This document shows, one piece after another, positions 35,269 to 47,482 of a stretch of DNA of 64,000 nt. The translations under genes were made by a program, and so were the position numbers. Origin of the DNA: Fasciolopsis buskii (Eukaryota; Platyhelminthes; Trematoda; Plagiorchiida; Fasciolidae); assembly GCA_008360955.1 (NCBI GenBank), contig LUCM01009859.1:271355-335354 (forward strand), given 5' to 3'. The notes under the pieces are model-generated. The model was not told the origin of the DNA, searched no databases, and saw only the letters and a list, made by a program, of their open reading frames with translations. How positions within the stretch are numbered: the first letter of the stretch is position 1; the number at the start of each line of letters is the position of its first letter.

Positions 35269-35386
35269 CTGAAATCAAGATGGAGGACATTTACTAGACA
35301 ACCTATACGAGGGTATGCTGATGTTTCCAACTTGTCCGACAGAAGCGCAAATTACGCCTGTTTCCGTCAATCTTTTCTGTATTTAG

Positions 35387-35740
35387 ATGAGCTCCCCCAT
35401 TTCATCAAAGGCAAAATTTGTTTTAGGTCTAAGAAAGAAAAAAAAAGAGTGGGATACTTTAATGAATACAGCAGCACCTGATGTAAACTGGATAGTAGTT
35501 GGCAGTAGGGCTTTGTCGTTGGTTTCTGAATTGGACAGTCCAAATAGCTCGTTTCAAAACTGTAATAAGTCAAGTAAAATCCGAAGATTATGCAGTGATT
35601 ATAGGAGTTATCTCGCTGAAAGTTTCTCAGATGCAAGAGTCTATAGTTTTGTGCCTCTTGCTAACTTTTGGTGGGATAGTCTTTCTGGCACTGAGCTGAT
35701 AACTGAGACCGGCGCACAGCATTCCACGAAACTTAGGTAG
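35387..35740 (+). CDS. Candidate exon, unknown protein (conflicts with minus strand)
   Basis: The acceptor ATCTTTTCTGTATTTAG lies immediately before an ATG that opens 117 codons to a stop. The frame includes a Lys run (GLRKKKKEWDTLMN), then APDVNWIVVGSRALSLVSEL and later SYLAESFSDARVYSFVPLA. A minus-strand frame over 35627-35842 (FQRLVYKKRLLSMEELPKF) looks equally natural, so only one strand can be right here. Possible donors are CAA/GTAAAA (35573) and TTAG/GTAGTT (35738). Confidence 0.28.
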   Translation: MSSPISSKAKFVLGLRKKKKEWDTLMNTAAPDVNWIVVGSRALSLVSELDSPNSSFQNCNKSSKIRRLCSDYRSYLAESFSDARVYSFVPLANFWWDSLSGTELITETGAQHSTKLR

Positions 35741-35842
35741 TTCTTCCATGCTCAAGAGTCGTTTTTTATAAACCAGCCGTTGAAACTGCATGGACTTTGA
35801 AGTCCCCCAACGTTTTACACTCGGCTGGTCAACATAGTCCAA
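35627..35842 (-). CDS. Alternative candidate exon on minus strand
   Basis: A frame of about 71 codons reads YVDQPSVKRWGTSK, then QRLVYKKRLLSMEELPKF, then SARKTIPPKVSKRHKTI and a stop. It is rich in Lys and Arg with a natural spread of residues. No strong acceptor or donor bounds it, and it overlaps a plus-strand candidate. Confidence 0.25.
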   Translation of the reverse strand: MDYVDQPSVKRWGTSKSMQFQRLVYKKRLLSMEELPKFRGMLCAGLSYQLSARKTIPPKVSKRHKTIDSCI

Positions 35843-36450
35843 GATGAACGCAGTTTAGAACGACTCTCTAAGGCAATAATGAACATGGGATGAAAGCTGA
35901 GTGAACACAAATCAGTCGGTGAAATGAAAAAAAGATCGATGTATACAAAGTGCACGTAAACAGAAGTAGCAGGAAATCCAATCTCAAGGGAATTTCGGTG
36001 GACACTACTATTTAGTCGGCTCCAGAAGTACTCAGCGGAAGAGTTTGTCTTATTTGGCAGACCTCTAAGAATCGAATTTGAAGGCGTTTGGGCCAAGTAG
36101 GAGTTTGCTTAAATGGACTACCAACCAGTACATAAAGAACTATTAAGGATTTTGGTGAGAACGATTTCCTAGTGTTTCAGTATTCTGTGTAAGACTTATG
36201 GCAGAAAGTCCGGAGAAAGGAATTTCTAATTCATAAGTCAAAGTTGATAAATCGCGCTGAGCAAAGGACGAAAGAAATTTCGCATTTCACTGTGTAGATA
36301 TGCGCGAGGATTTCCAAACTTTCAAGTGGTTCGATCACCTGACTATATTCTATTAAACCACTTGAAGCCAAGCTTTTGGCATGAAGTAATCAAGTCGAGA
36401 TTTCAAAATAACTACGGACGGTAAACACTAGGGAGGATCAAATGGAAGGA

Positions 36451-36946
36451 TCAGAGGGGCAGTTCGATCTGGGAGGGTGAAGGTTTTTGGATGTTCGGAA
36501 CGCGACCCCGAATGTGTCTTCTATCGGACTCTGAGACCGCGGTGGTCAGAGCCTCTTCAGGTGATAGGGCAGTGGAGACGACCGTGGTCAACAACCAAAT
36601 GTGGGCAGTGCATTGTATGCATCGTGGTGCTGAAATAGCACTAATGTGACAGTATATGCGAAGACAAACCACAACTGATGGTATCAAGCCTCTGGCGCGA
36701 TTTGAGAGCCGGAGCTCTCGAAAGTGCAACACGAGCGGAAAAGTACAGATCTCCTGTGCGGTAAAACAAAGGGAACCAAACAAATGTCACAACATCGATA
36801 TCCAGCAGCAAAGCAGATCATCGAGAAAAGGATGTCCTAAGGTAACCTATGCTTTCAGAAAGATCGGTGCCATTACGGGCTCAGTACGGGTTGGCAACAA
36901 ATACCAGTTATGCGGAGGAATAAAGGCAATGGTAAAACGCAGTTAA
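36451..36946. other. Overlapping open frames on both strands, unresolved
   Basis: The minus strand (36783-36451) reads LLTTVVSTALSPEEALTTAV followed by SESDRRHIRGRVPN to a stop. The plus strand (36656-36946) reads a Ser/Arg/Lys-rich frame ending YQLCGGIKAM at ATG/GTAAAA. The local GC content is higher than around it. One may be coding or both may be a decayed element. Confidence 0.3.
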
Positions 36947-37300
36947 TTAGCAGGTAGCGGAACTCTCGCCACAGGTGGAATCGGTAACAAGAGATTTTGG
37001 CTTTGGACTCCGCTTTCACTATTCACGGTCCAGTTGACAAGACGACTGTATTGGCTAAAAATTCCAGTATTCCAAGTTTTTCACTTATGTTGCACACTGG
37101 GACAGACAAATCCTTAGAATATGACTCTGACTACCCAAATTTCTGCAATGATGTGGTATTTACCTAGACGGACCTCACGAATATCTGCTCTGGAATGGGA
37201 AAAATATCTCATTGCTTGTTTTTTTCCACAGCCATTAATGAATTGGTTAAGTTTAGTCAAAAAATCATCCTATTTTATCGGTCCCTTTGTTGTCTTCCAG

Positions 37301-39106
37301 TGATTTCCACTCATCCGACAATCAATTCCCTTCCATCGGTGCGAATGTGTAATAATGGTAAGGTAATAATAGTAAAATTGGGTCGTCTATTTAAGTTTGC
37401 AAGGGGGCTTACCCGGATACCCAGTGTGGGCCCGATGAACAGAGTAGAAGTTTTAATAATCCTCTTCAACAACTAATGGAATTGTCGGATATTAAACTCA
37501 CCGAACTAAACAATATACCTCTAAGCAGCTTGTAGACCCGATTATTCTACCCAAAACAGTTTTCCAGGAATTATGTTTAGAAAACCATTCAGCTGACTTT
37601 TCTTAGGCATTTCATGAAAGCTTTGTAAAACGGATTTCCTTTCTAAACATACAGTAGATTTTATTAAGGAGGATAGAAATTAACTCAATGAACCATTTTA
37701 GTTGTTCTCTTCATGAATTGCTCGCCACTTGGTACGAACATCGTCCATGTCCACAGCCACACAGGTCATCTACCTTCGGATTTCCTAGCATGACAAATCT
37801 TTAGAATATAATCGCTGCTTGCACGTTATACCAGATTATTATATATGTACGTATATGTAAATACCCACTTTTAAATTAAGTCACTCTTCCTTGGGCACAC
37901 GAATCATTGGAAACTGACTCGGTGACTGAAAAGAAAAGCTGAACACTTTGTAACTTTGTTCCCAAACTATAGCATTTAGTTGACGTCCTCATTCTTGTCA
38001 CGATACTTTTTCGTAGGCAATGCACGTTCTATGTCACGAGTAGAACCACGGTAACGATGTCCGATTTAGGATAAAAATAATGACAAATGGTATGACTGTG
38101 TTCCAAGTTTATCGTGTGATTCTCTTGACAGTAAGGCTGCCCAATTTGACCGTAAAGTAGCAAGAGGTTTGAAAATAACTACAGCCAATGGCTGATTTTC
38201 CCTGTTCCATGGTCAGTTATCCCTGACTCACAAAAGTCAAGCAAAATCATCTTTTTTGACATTTTTGATGCATCAATTTAATGGAAGCGATACGCCCTAG
38301 TAGCCAGTGGCAGTTGCAAAACCGAGGAGGGGGACAGACCGACGACTGTAGCCCCGAAACTTGAAGTCGTACACATCCATGTGGGATTCCAACAGGTCAA
38401 GTGGAGTAATGTGCCGGATGATAGCAGAATATTATCTCAAACCATCTATGTTTAAGAATAATTACAAGATTACAGTCCTAATGAAAAATAAGATTACTCT
38501 TTGCTAACATAAATTAGTATTTGCTTGTAGATTTATTTTTCAATATTACTTGATCGGACCAAAGAACACCCACAATTCAGCCTTCTTCACACATTAATAA
38601 AAGTCAGTATAGCAAAGCCTTGAAGTTTAGATAGGGATTTTAAATCACAGTCTGTTCAATAACAAGGGGGATTTGGTTTTTGTAAGTCAAAATGAGCAAA
38701 AAGAGAAAATAAAGTTTCCAAGAGAAAAATGAAGTCTAAGTGGGTAAAATTTAAAAGCGTTTCTTTTCAGCTTAGTCCCATTCGTCTGGTTACCCTAGAC
38801 CGCAGCCAGAGGATGAAATCAGACGTAAGCCCAAAGTGAATATCTGTCGTCTGAAGTGAGGAGTAATGTAACAAACAGGCGCCCACCGGCAATTCATGTA
38901 AATCAGATGCGCAGCTTCCTGCTATTACGTGGTCTCTTGACATGACCGTTGTCGTTGTGGTTTGCCTTACCAAGGTTCTCAGATATCTTCAAATGACTCA
39001 GGTTTTCCAATTACTCTCATCGTCTTGTGGCACGACAACTAACCCAGTTTCTTCTTCAAACTCTAAAGATCTTTGCAGCCTCGGAAGTGAATTAGCCGAC
39101 CACTAG
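37301..39106 (+). CDS. Candidate chain of five small exons
   Basis: Proposed exons are 37301-37357, 38017-38050, 38651-38681, 38771-38824 and 38975-39106. Each acceptor is pyrimidine-rich (TTGTTGTCTTCCAG, ATACTTTTTCGTAG, GTTTCTTTTCAG), the donors are GTAAGG, GTAACG, GTAAGT and GTAAGC, and all four joins keep phase. The 54-base exon has only one open frame (LSPIRLVTLDRSQRMKSD). The last exon reads YLQMTQVFQLLSSS and ends LCSLGSELADH-stop. Small exons are easily open by chance, so phase agreement is modest evidence. A minus-strand frame at 39063-39407 overlaps the end. Confidence 0.22.
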
Positions 39107-39769
39107 AGCATGTTTCATGCAGCCTTGGTCTCACACAAGTCTCGATGCATCTGGCGGAGTCACGCCAATATGTACTGAGACATCTCAACATAAAAATATC
39201 ACAATATGCTTCTTGCGATTTCTTTTTATTCCTCTTGTTTATATTGAAAATCTTTGTTGTGTCGATGATTATTACTTTCTCATTTTGGTTACTATTATCG
39301 AATCCGTGGAAAAACGTACAAACAAACCCAGACATCGACTGATGAGCTAACAAGAAAAGAATGCTCTGGGAATCATAGTTGTACATCACACTGAAATCAA
39401 TTGTCAAAGTCTGGTTTCACTAGCTTTCGAAATTAACCCCGACATTCCGTAGAATCAGCCAGAGCTATCTTAAACTTACACTAAATTTTCACGCGATTTA
39501 CTAGTTTCCATTTGATTACTTCCCAATTGCCACCCCTAGGTGACCGTTTTGTGACCGTGTTTCAGTGCTGTTACCGGAAATACACGGAGGTTACGGTGAC
39601 TTACCAATGGAAATAAAAATAGCCACCATCAAGATGAATTAAAATTCCAAATGAATTCCCAAAGCGTCGAAATTATTTTGTGTTACAACTAAAGTGGAGT
39701 GAAATTAATGTGAGGACTGAATTAGAAATTGTCTTCATGAAAGATTCATTGAAAAAATCATTTGATCAG

Positions 39770-39912
39770 CTGACTGATTAAAAAGTGAAATGGCCGTTTG
39801 ATTGATGGATTCAGTGTTTGACGGAGTGCTTGACTGATCGATTGACTGACTGGCTAAGTGATCGGCTGAATTTGTGAACTGACTGACTGACTAAATTTAT
39901 TGACTGACCATC
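39770..39912. repeat. Degenerate TGAC/GACT simple repeat
   Basis: Many TGACTGACTG and TGATTGA units between 39770 and 39912. Confidence 0.75.
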
Positions 39913-40631
39913 TGCCTAGTTCACTAACTGGTTAAACCGATTATTAAATAACTACTAGAACATACTGAAAGAAGGTGAAAAACTGAGGCAGACTGGGGCA
40001 CACTAGAAATATTGCCATTTGCATTCGCTGATTTGCCGTACACAAACCAACGGATATGAGCCGGCCTACTTCCCAATGTTTTCATCAACGTTAGACATTC
40101 CTATTTCGGTCTTTCCTTTCCCATATTTGTGCTCGCCTCCTCTAATTTTTGCCATGAAAGCTCAACAATGCTCGTAAGGTCCAGACGGGGGACAGATAGC
40201 TGATTAGAATGCCAACCCCGGAGAACACATCAGTTTCTTTTGTTGGATGACATTTTCATGGCAATCCAATAGGTAGTTTATCTTGTTTTGACAGAATGAT
40301 TTATGATCCCCTGATGAATGTTTCATCTCGTCTGGACCTGACTGCGCGAAATCTGCCATAGAATTCACACTCTATTTCCCACCCTCACATACCGTACCTC
40401 ACTCCATTCCGTCTACTGACCAAACAGTGTACGAAACAAATAAGTGAATTGTAGCGAGCGAAGATGAAAGTTTATCTTGGCGGAAATTAGGTAAATTCAG
40501 TGGGCTTAATCAAAGCGACAAATGGTCCTGGCTGTGAGCACATTTCTGTCTCAGCGGTCCACATCGAAAGGGGAAAGCTGAAGACTAAACGGCTTTTACT
40601 AATAATTAATTTTATTGTACCTTTTTCTAGG

Positions 40632-40727
40632 CATTCGATTGCAATGTCTCAGGATGACCAAGATGCTACCGCCTCGTTAGTGATTCACGCTTGGAAGATT
40701 CACACGGCACCCGATTGTTGGCTGTAG
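40632..40727 (+). CDS. Candidate terminal exon, unknown protein
   Basis: A strong acceptor (TTGTACCTTTTTCTAG) opens 31 codons to a stop: HSIAMSQDDQDATASLVIHA, ending TAPDCWL. The block starts with one base of a split codon. A possible upstream piece ending AATTAG/GTAAAT would join in phase (FILAEI). ATTAAA near 40784 could serve as a poly(A) signal. Short and unsupported by homology. Confidence 0.27.
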   Translation, partial: HSIAMSQDDQDATASLVIHAWKIHTAPDCWL

Positions 40728-40734
40728 TTAGCAA

Positions 40735-41827
40735 CAGCTTACCTGCCTGTTCCAATCCTATGTGCTCAAGTTCTGTAACCTAGATTAAACATTAACCAGC
40801 TGTATCCGAATTTTTCCGCCGATGGTTAATCATTTTCTGTTCACTTCCACATGTTATTCACTCACTTCATTTGATCATGTCTCCGTCGAGCCAGTGAAGT
40901 TTTCGATAAGGATAGGTCCTTGTTTCATGGTTCTTGACTCAATCTAATGGCCGCGTACAATTCTTCTTTGAGCACGGAGGACGTGGTCCTTTGGGTAGTC
41001 TATTTCAGCTGAAGATGTAGGGAAAGTGGATAATGAAATATTATATTCATCATCCCAATCAAAGGTCAGTACTATCGCGACGACAGCACGCTGGTTATTT
41101 CAGTCGATCACATGAACAAAAAAGAACATGACAAGACCAGTTAATAACTACAGCCGTAATTAGTCAGGGAACTGACCAGTCAATGAGTGCTCACCAAAGC
41201 AAATTAACCTGATCTATTTTTGGTCCAATACATGAACTTTTTCTGTTTTCGACTTAGTTTTTCTCATTAGGGTTAATGGTGACGGGCGACAGCGGCCGCA
41301 AGATAGAAACGAAGTAAAATTTGTGACCAGCGTAGAGTAGGCATCTCATCCAGTTCTTAAAAGCGGGGTTCCTGATTTTGCTTGGTGCTGCCGCGGGCAA
41401 CGTCTTCACTTCAGGAGATTTTCAACAACCACGGTCAAATTCTAAACCCGTACGGTTGTATTAAATACTTCGTGAATCATTTTATTGACAAATTAAGTAT
41501 CCCACTAATGACCGCAGACAGTTGTTAGTATTTGGTCAGCTGTGTCGGCTGTCAAGCTGGGATTACCGCTGACGACTTGGTATCTATCTTCCAAATTTAT
41601 CTTACTCGTGCTTGACAGAAAAACATAAGATCTGTAGTGTTCACCAAGATGGACGAAGCGCTTATCGAGTTTAGAAGAACGAAAGTTCTGAACTTGGCAT
41701 CAGTAACATGAATATACACGAGCGATGGCTGTGTGCATTTGTCACACTTACATACACAGACGCGCTATGGCAACCCAAGAATCATCCGCGGTTGCGTCAT
41801 CTTGTCCGAAAAGATAAACTTCCATTT
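40735..41827. other. No gene supported
   Basis: No frame with splice support. Confidence 0.5.
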
Positions 41828-42228
41828 TCAAATGAAAATGCTAAACGACTTTAAGTTCGGTTGTCTTTCGTGATGGTTTCCGTTTTCATTTGACTGGAGA
41901 GTGTCGTTCACCAGCGTCACTCGTGTTCTCATGTATGGATCAGCCTTGGTATAAACTGAATGCTCAGAGGCAATTGATGATGGATTGAGTGTTTCCAGGG
42001 TTCGCTGACAGCCGGTCAACCCAGATGTTTAACTGTTCCTTTGACTACTTGCACGAGCATGAGCAGAACAGGTAGTCTGGTACAGATTTGATATTCAGGA
42101 TCCAGGGAGTTTATGCCAAGTGGACACCATTTATTCTGTCCTTTCAATAGTTCCGGTAAACAGATGAATCCATAAGTTTGAAAGTGAAGGTGATTTTCAA
42201 GGATGTTCAGTGTGTGGAAGAACTTCAC
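41828..42228 (-). CDS. Two adjacent minus-strand frames, weak candidate
   Basis: Frame 42228-42016 (ending VLLMLVQVVKGTVKHLG) meets frame 42019-41828 (starting LTGCQRTLETLNPSSIASEH, later YTKADPYMRTRVTLVNDTLQ). The second has natural composition. The meeting of the two at a stop may reflect a frameshift. No good splice sites were found. Confidence 0.22.
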
Positions 42229-42229
42229 A

Positions 42230-42960
42230 TTATAATTTTTAGTATAATCCAGCTGCTATATAGTATTCCTAACTATCTAATGTCATGCAAAGATCATTCG
42301 TTAATCAGGGGAGACTATTAATTTTGATTTTTCTCTATTATATGTTGCATTCACGAGTTCTTTGGGAAGTGCATCCTCCGCACCCTCCAGGCATTGCACG
42401 GTGCATTGAAACGGGATGATTTTGGGTGATATGCAACAGCATAAGGTCCCAATAGATTGTTTGATAACTTACTACGGGACAGCGGAGTCCTGTATACGTT
42501 TGTTATTTATTCTTGCACTCTGCAATTTTGATACAATTCGTAGACAGTTAATTGCCTTTGGAAATTTCGAAATATTAGTCAAATCACGTGTCATCTCTCT
42601 CAACAGCCTCATTTGCATCAGTTCTCTCACGGAACGTCTGTACATCCTGAAAACTCAGTGAACTTAAGGCTTCTGCCAAATCATCTCATTCTTCTGTCCA
42701 ATCCTAAATTCGGTTGTAAGAAAAATCTATAATTCACGTTGTTCGTCTTCTTGCTGCCACGATCGGTTGCCACCGATGTTTTCACTCTTGTTTCCGCCTT
42801 ACTCGCATTTTTCCACGATCTTCACATTCACGGCGGCGTCACAAGTTTTCATTTTTTGTCCAAAGGTTTATCATTTTTTAGAATATAAACTGCATTCACT
42901 GATTTGATTCTGTTTAAATAAAGCCTCATCCTGAATGGTCACATGCACAATCTCATCACA
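42230..42960. other. No gene supported
   Basis: AT-rich, possibly 3' flank of the minus-strand candidate that ends at 42967. Confidence 0.45.
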
Positions 42961-42966
42961 TACGGC

Positions 42967-43647
42967 CTACTTTTGAAGTTCCGCTAAACAATCCGGTGGA
43001 AGAAAATGTAAATTATTCATTTCAGGCACCAATTTTATATATGTAGGATGATTTGGTTTCCCTAGGTTGTTATCATTCAAGTCGATTTGCCACAGAATTG
43101 TGATTAGAAAACGCCCAATTTCTTTGCCGGCAAGTGTCTTCCTTAGGATGCTAGTGACCTCCAAGAGTACAATTAGGACTCTTTCTGCTAATGAGGACTT
43201 CGAGTAGCGTAGACCTTGTACAAATTGGTTTTTCTGATCATGCTATTTTGCCTTATTTCAGTTCTCTTATCCGCTATGTAGGGAATCGAAAGCCGGGCTT
43301 GGTCCGCATGCAAAGAACCTCATTGATGTTCTATGCAAGAATCACGATGAGAAATAAAAGGTTTTAACAAAGAGATGACGATATTTGAGCAGACTAACTA
43401 TTTAAAAGCCAGAATGGTTTTGTCCCAGATGGAATGACTTTTTCCAGTTTACGTGAGGATATCTACTGGAAAATAGTTCACGATTCATTTCTCAGTTGGG
43501 CTTATCTGTGTGTTTTCCTTTCCGAATCAGACACTATTTTTAGACTGGACCATCGAAATTTTTAATTCTTTCAAGTAGGCTTTTAAAGGTCACAACTGTC
43601 TTAAAATATCTTACCAGGCACAATTGAAGGCAACCAAACCTAAGCTG
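42967..43647 (-). CDS. Candidate gene end, two exons, unknown conserved-looking protein
   Basis: Leftward, exon 43647-43615 (33 bases; acceptor ATTACGTCCCTTTCAG, donor CTG/GTAAGA) and exon 43233-42967. The second is open for 88 codons in phase with the first. It reads KNQFVQGLRYSKSSLAERVL, then LLEVTSILRKTLAGKEIGRF, then WQIDLNDNNLGKPNHPTYIK, and ends LPPDCLAELQK-stop. The composition is among the most natural in the window, with amphipathic-helix patterns, no long Ser or Cys runs and a clear C-terminus. Both exons begin and end between codons. No family recognised, so role and location in the cell are unknown. Confidence 0.55.
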
Positions 43648-44038
43648 CTGAAAGGGACGTAATATGAAATAGATCGAAGAACGAGAGCTGAAGTTACTGA
43701 AAATTTGTGATCCAAAGTAAAATCTTGCCTGATTACCGTGTACTTTTACGTAGTCCTAAAGACCCAATAAATTGTTTATGTTTAAAGTAGCAAAGCTGGA
43801 CTTGTTAACGAACAACACCGCTGTCCTTCTGCTAGTTATCCGGAAATTTCGTAACTTTTGTTCTAACAACTGGTTTTTGATAGCTCTTTTGAAACTGGAA
43901 AAGAATACCGGAAGGATCATGGACAGACTAAATCTTATCAAAAATTGTTCAACCTAAGAATAAATGATTTTAGACTAGGAAACACATATGAACCTTGTTC
44001 TCCTACTAGAAAATTACGCAATAATCTTTTACACGCAG

Positions 44039-44230
44039 ATGCACGGAGAGATGCACAAGTGCACACAAGCATGCATACCAGGGACCAGATTTTGATCACT
44101 TGGATTGGTTCCTGTCATTAACCAGTTATATCTTGTAAGTCTGACTTATTGTAGTGTTCCATTATGAATACAATCAGCTGAATACGAAATTGGTGTTTTT
44201 AGTCTGTTGTACCTTTGCCGATTCCGCTGA
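44039..44230 (+). CDS. Candidate two-exon gene end
   Basis: Exon 44039-44134 follows a strong acceptor (ATAATCTTTTACACGCAG) and ends at ATCTT/GTAAGT. Only one frame is open: CTERCTSAHKHAYQGPDFDH, then LDWFLSLTSYI. A 68-base intron ends TTGGTGTTTTTAG, and the last exon adds LLYLCRFR and a stop in phase. AATAAA is at 44255-44260. The product would end in a short hydrophobic tail. No homology known. Confidence 0.27.
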
Positions 44231-44259
44231 GGGGCGATTCCAGCTGTTGAACGAAATAA

Positions 44260-46424
44260 ATTCAAGACATCGAAGCTGAAATTCTCTCCGTCTCGGAAAG
44301 TGTTATCAGAAGAGTTAAAACAACAACAAACTTGCATCAACTGAACAGAAAAAAGTTAAATTTATGCATAAAATAGCCCTCAGAGGATAATTTTGTGGCA
44401 ACTTTGTGCCACATCTATTTTGTGGTGGAAAAAAGCCATGGGGCGTCTGCTGTAATTCGACCGCAAATCCGCAATCAATTCTATTTTGCGGCGGCTATCT
44501 GCAGTTTACCCTAACTCCAATGAGAAAAACAAAGTCGAGCGGGCAACAGTTCGTTTATTAATCGGAATCGAATCGATTACATCGGCCCTCAGTGATTAGC
44601 ACTCAGTAATAGATCATTTCACTGACTAGATCAATCGTTATTGACGGACATCGTCAGGCGGCTCTTTGGCTCAGGTGATCGACTGAAATAACCAGCGCGA
44701 TGTCGCTGCAGTTGTGCCGACCTTTAATGAAGATAATGTATATGACGGTTCACAATCCACAGCCTTTACAATGCCTAAGAGGGTGATTAAGAAACAATGT
44801 GAAAGCAGCCTTAAGGGACATTCAGGAAGCGGATTGTCGTCGCGCTGTTTTTTACCGCAACGCTAAATTCTCATTACGGCTTCATTGGTGAGCGTTTATT
44901 CTGAACACCATTTTATTGGACTGATTTTAATGACTTGTGAATTAAAAAGGAAAATGAGTTGTCAGAAAGCAACCACTTGCAGCAATAAAATTAATAGTTC
45001 GACACAAAATATCCATCATTGCGAAAATATAACTATTTGGAGCAGTGCGATCTGGTTTGGTGGAATTCATCATCCACAATGCACATCCACCATCCCCCGA
45101 TTTGGGTACCCACTCGGTGTTGAAAAATTTTAATGATTAGGCTGCTTACTGTATTAAATCTGATCAGTGTACGGAACGGATCGACAAGATAACGCGTCCT
45201 GTGATATGATGAGTGGAAATATAAATATATGGAAAATACTATCGTTGGAAGCACTAATGAATCGACACTTCGGTTACCAAGAGCAACCTTCCACAAGGCA
45301 TTTTTGAACCTCGAAAAATTATTCGTGGTGACCGAAACGTTAGTTCATTATTACTATCACTGGAAACAATTCCAAAGCTGTTTCTTTGGTATTTGTCCAT
45401 CTTACGGTCGAACGTTTGTCCAAACACCGGGCGTGTGCACACTGGCCATATAGCTGCGCAAAAGTTCCACTGTTTTCAAAGGTGCTTTTGCCAGTTGACA
45501 CTGGACGATGAATCACTTCTCATTCAATTTTTTTAGATTTTCAGATTTCATGGTAAAGTTGCAGTTTATTCTAACTTAGTTTCTAAAAATGACAGGAAAT
45601 GAATAAATTCTGAGTAATCATCTCGGAGTAGCTTAGAGGTTGCAGTTATATTTTTGTCCAAATAATTTTGTAGGACCAAACCCAGCCAATTTCACACCAT
45701 ATGATATCTGCGTGTGCCTCCGGGCTATTTTCAAACACTTGTCAAGAAAGCGGCTGCACATCTCTTAGCGGAGCGTGCAGCTTCCCAGTGCTACACAAAA
45801 TCGGACAGACAAAGTTGACAACCAAGTGTCGCACACCTCTAGTCTAAAACCCTTTGTCTTCCGCTCGCTTCTGACCTTGGGCTTCTCACCTTCCCTGGCT
45901 GTCACTCGGCTCTGAGATCGTGGACAGTCCCATTGAGGTAGAGTCAGTCAGACCCTCGACCATTTGCACTACAGGATTCTCAATACATGTTATCACTCAG
46001 GATATTTTCAACTTTTGACCAATCTGTGGGTGGTCTATGTTGAAGCAAATCTTCCCCTCTGGTTCTATCTGACAGTAGGCTGAACATCACGGACTGCTGG
46101 TTTTACCATCAGAATACTACTCCCAGTAGTTCCCAGAAAGTCAGGATTGCACCGAGGATAGATAAGACAATATTTGTTGTCGTTTTCGGTGTAATCCAAC
46201 TGAACTAGATTTAGGAATAGGTGTCGTTCAACACTGACTGGAGACCTCAGCCGGCACGAATGGCTTCGTCTGGTAGATCACTAATTCCGTTATTTCATTT
46301 GTCATTTCACAAGCTGTGGACTTCAGTGAATCATTTTTAGGTCGCCTTTTAAATCACCACACATTCGCTCTTTCAGAACTAAAAGAAGCAACTAATTGAT
46401 TTTTATTTTGTTTTTTTTCTTAAG
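44260..46424. other. No gene firmly supported
   Basis: Frames at 44.82-44.89 kb (DIQEADCRRAVFYRNAKFS before GTGAGC) and 45229-45453 (MENTIVGSTNESTLRLPRA) look partly natural but lack acceptors. A GC-richer stretch at 45.75-45.96 kb may be a decayed repeat. Confidence 0.35.
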
Positions 46425-46545
46425 GGCGCATCAGAATCTACCACAGTTCCGAGTAGACCGAATGGTAGATGCGCCTTCTGCGTTAAGTTCCATACAGAAT
46501 GCTTCGTTCTTAACTGAGCCTGTCACTCGTCAGCGTTCCAACTAA
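46425..46545 (+). CDS. Candidate terminal exon
   Basis: A strong acceptor (TTTGTTTTTTTTCTTAAG) opens two frames. The better one, after one base, reads AHQNLPQFRVDRMVDAPSAL, then QNASFLTEPVTRQRSN and a stop. The other reads GASESTTVPSRPNGRC to an earlier stop. Without a defined upstream exon the choice is a guess. Confidence 0.2.
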
Positions 46546-47016
46546 ATCCGGTAGTTTTTTTCAACGAATTTAAATCATAACGATGAGTCAAGGTAACAGA
46601 CACTGATAAATTTACACCCCCTTCTTTTAGAAATTATTATTTCTCTATTGGGTTTTCCCATAGTTAGATTTCGACAGCAGACATGAAATGTTTGTCCCGT
46701 ACTGAATATTCCGAAAGGTGGAAAGCGTGAGTTGGGTGAGATTTCCCCTAAAGTGGAGCAATTGCAAGTAAGTTTGCCTTACAGAGTACACATTCTGACA
46801 AATAATCCCAAATCTTTTTATTTAACTTAGGATTCATTACGGTTATACATTTCATGGTTTCTTGACACCTGCAGAACATTTCCGAAGTTAAAACGGATTC
46901 ATTTAGCAACAATCACTATCACCAGTGCTGATTATGACATTGACACTTCAGACAATTCCAGCGATATATTGTTTATAGTTTTGAAAAACTGCTTTTGCTG
47001 AAAAAGGAGAAAAATC

Positions 47017-47202
47017 ATGTCCGGCTTGCACCGGAAGTCCAGGAAAAAGAGGCTAAAAATTAGTATCAGTCTCTGGCTTGCCTTTTTACAATCTGGTTAT
47101 TGCAAGACATGCGAAGAGAACGAATTTGAATCAACTATGCATAAATGGGCAGTCGGTCCGCCGAACAAAAAAATAAGAGTAAAAAACGATCTGAATAAAT
47201 AG
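47017..47202 (+). CDS. Candidate small ORF or terminal exon, basic protein
   Basis: An ATG in the context AAATCATGT opens 61 codons: a basic start (MSGLHRKSRKKRLKI), a middle hydrophobic segment, then KTCEENEFESTMHKWAVG and a basic tail ending VKNDLNK. A pyrimidine-rich acceptor inside (TTACAATCTGGTTATTGCAAG) would make the second half a terminal exon. AATAAA overlaps the stop. Confidence 0.25.
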   Translation: MSGLHRKSRKKRLKISISLWLAFLQSGYCKTCEENEFESTMHKWAVGPPNKKIRVKNDLNK

Positions 47203-47482
47203 CTTTCCATTAACAATGGAGTAAATACGTTGCAAAGCAAAATATGAGTTGCAAAGGGAAAGAGAATGGTCAAACCGAATGGTTTTAGACGATAATTCAC
47301 ATGATCACAAATCGGCTGAAGTTAGGGAGAGAGTGTGGTAGGTGTTAGGAGAGTTATGGTTGGTACCCTGTCGCGGACCGTTCGGTATGAAAAGGCTGGG
47401 GGAAAGAGAATTGTTTAATATCTACATCAACCAGAAAGCAAGCAAATATCTGGCGCATTGTGAATAAACTAACAAGTCGTCG

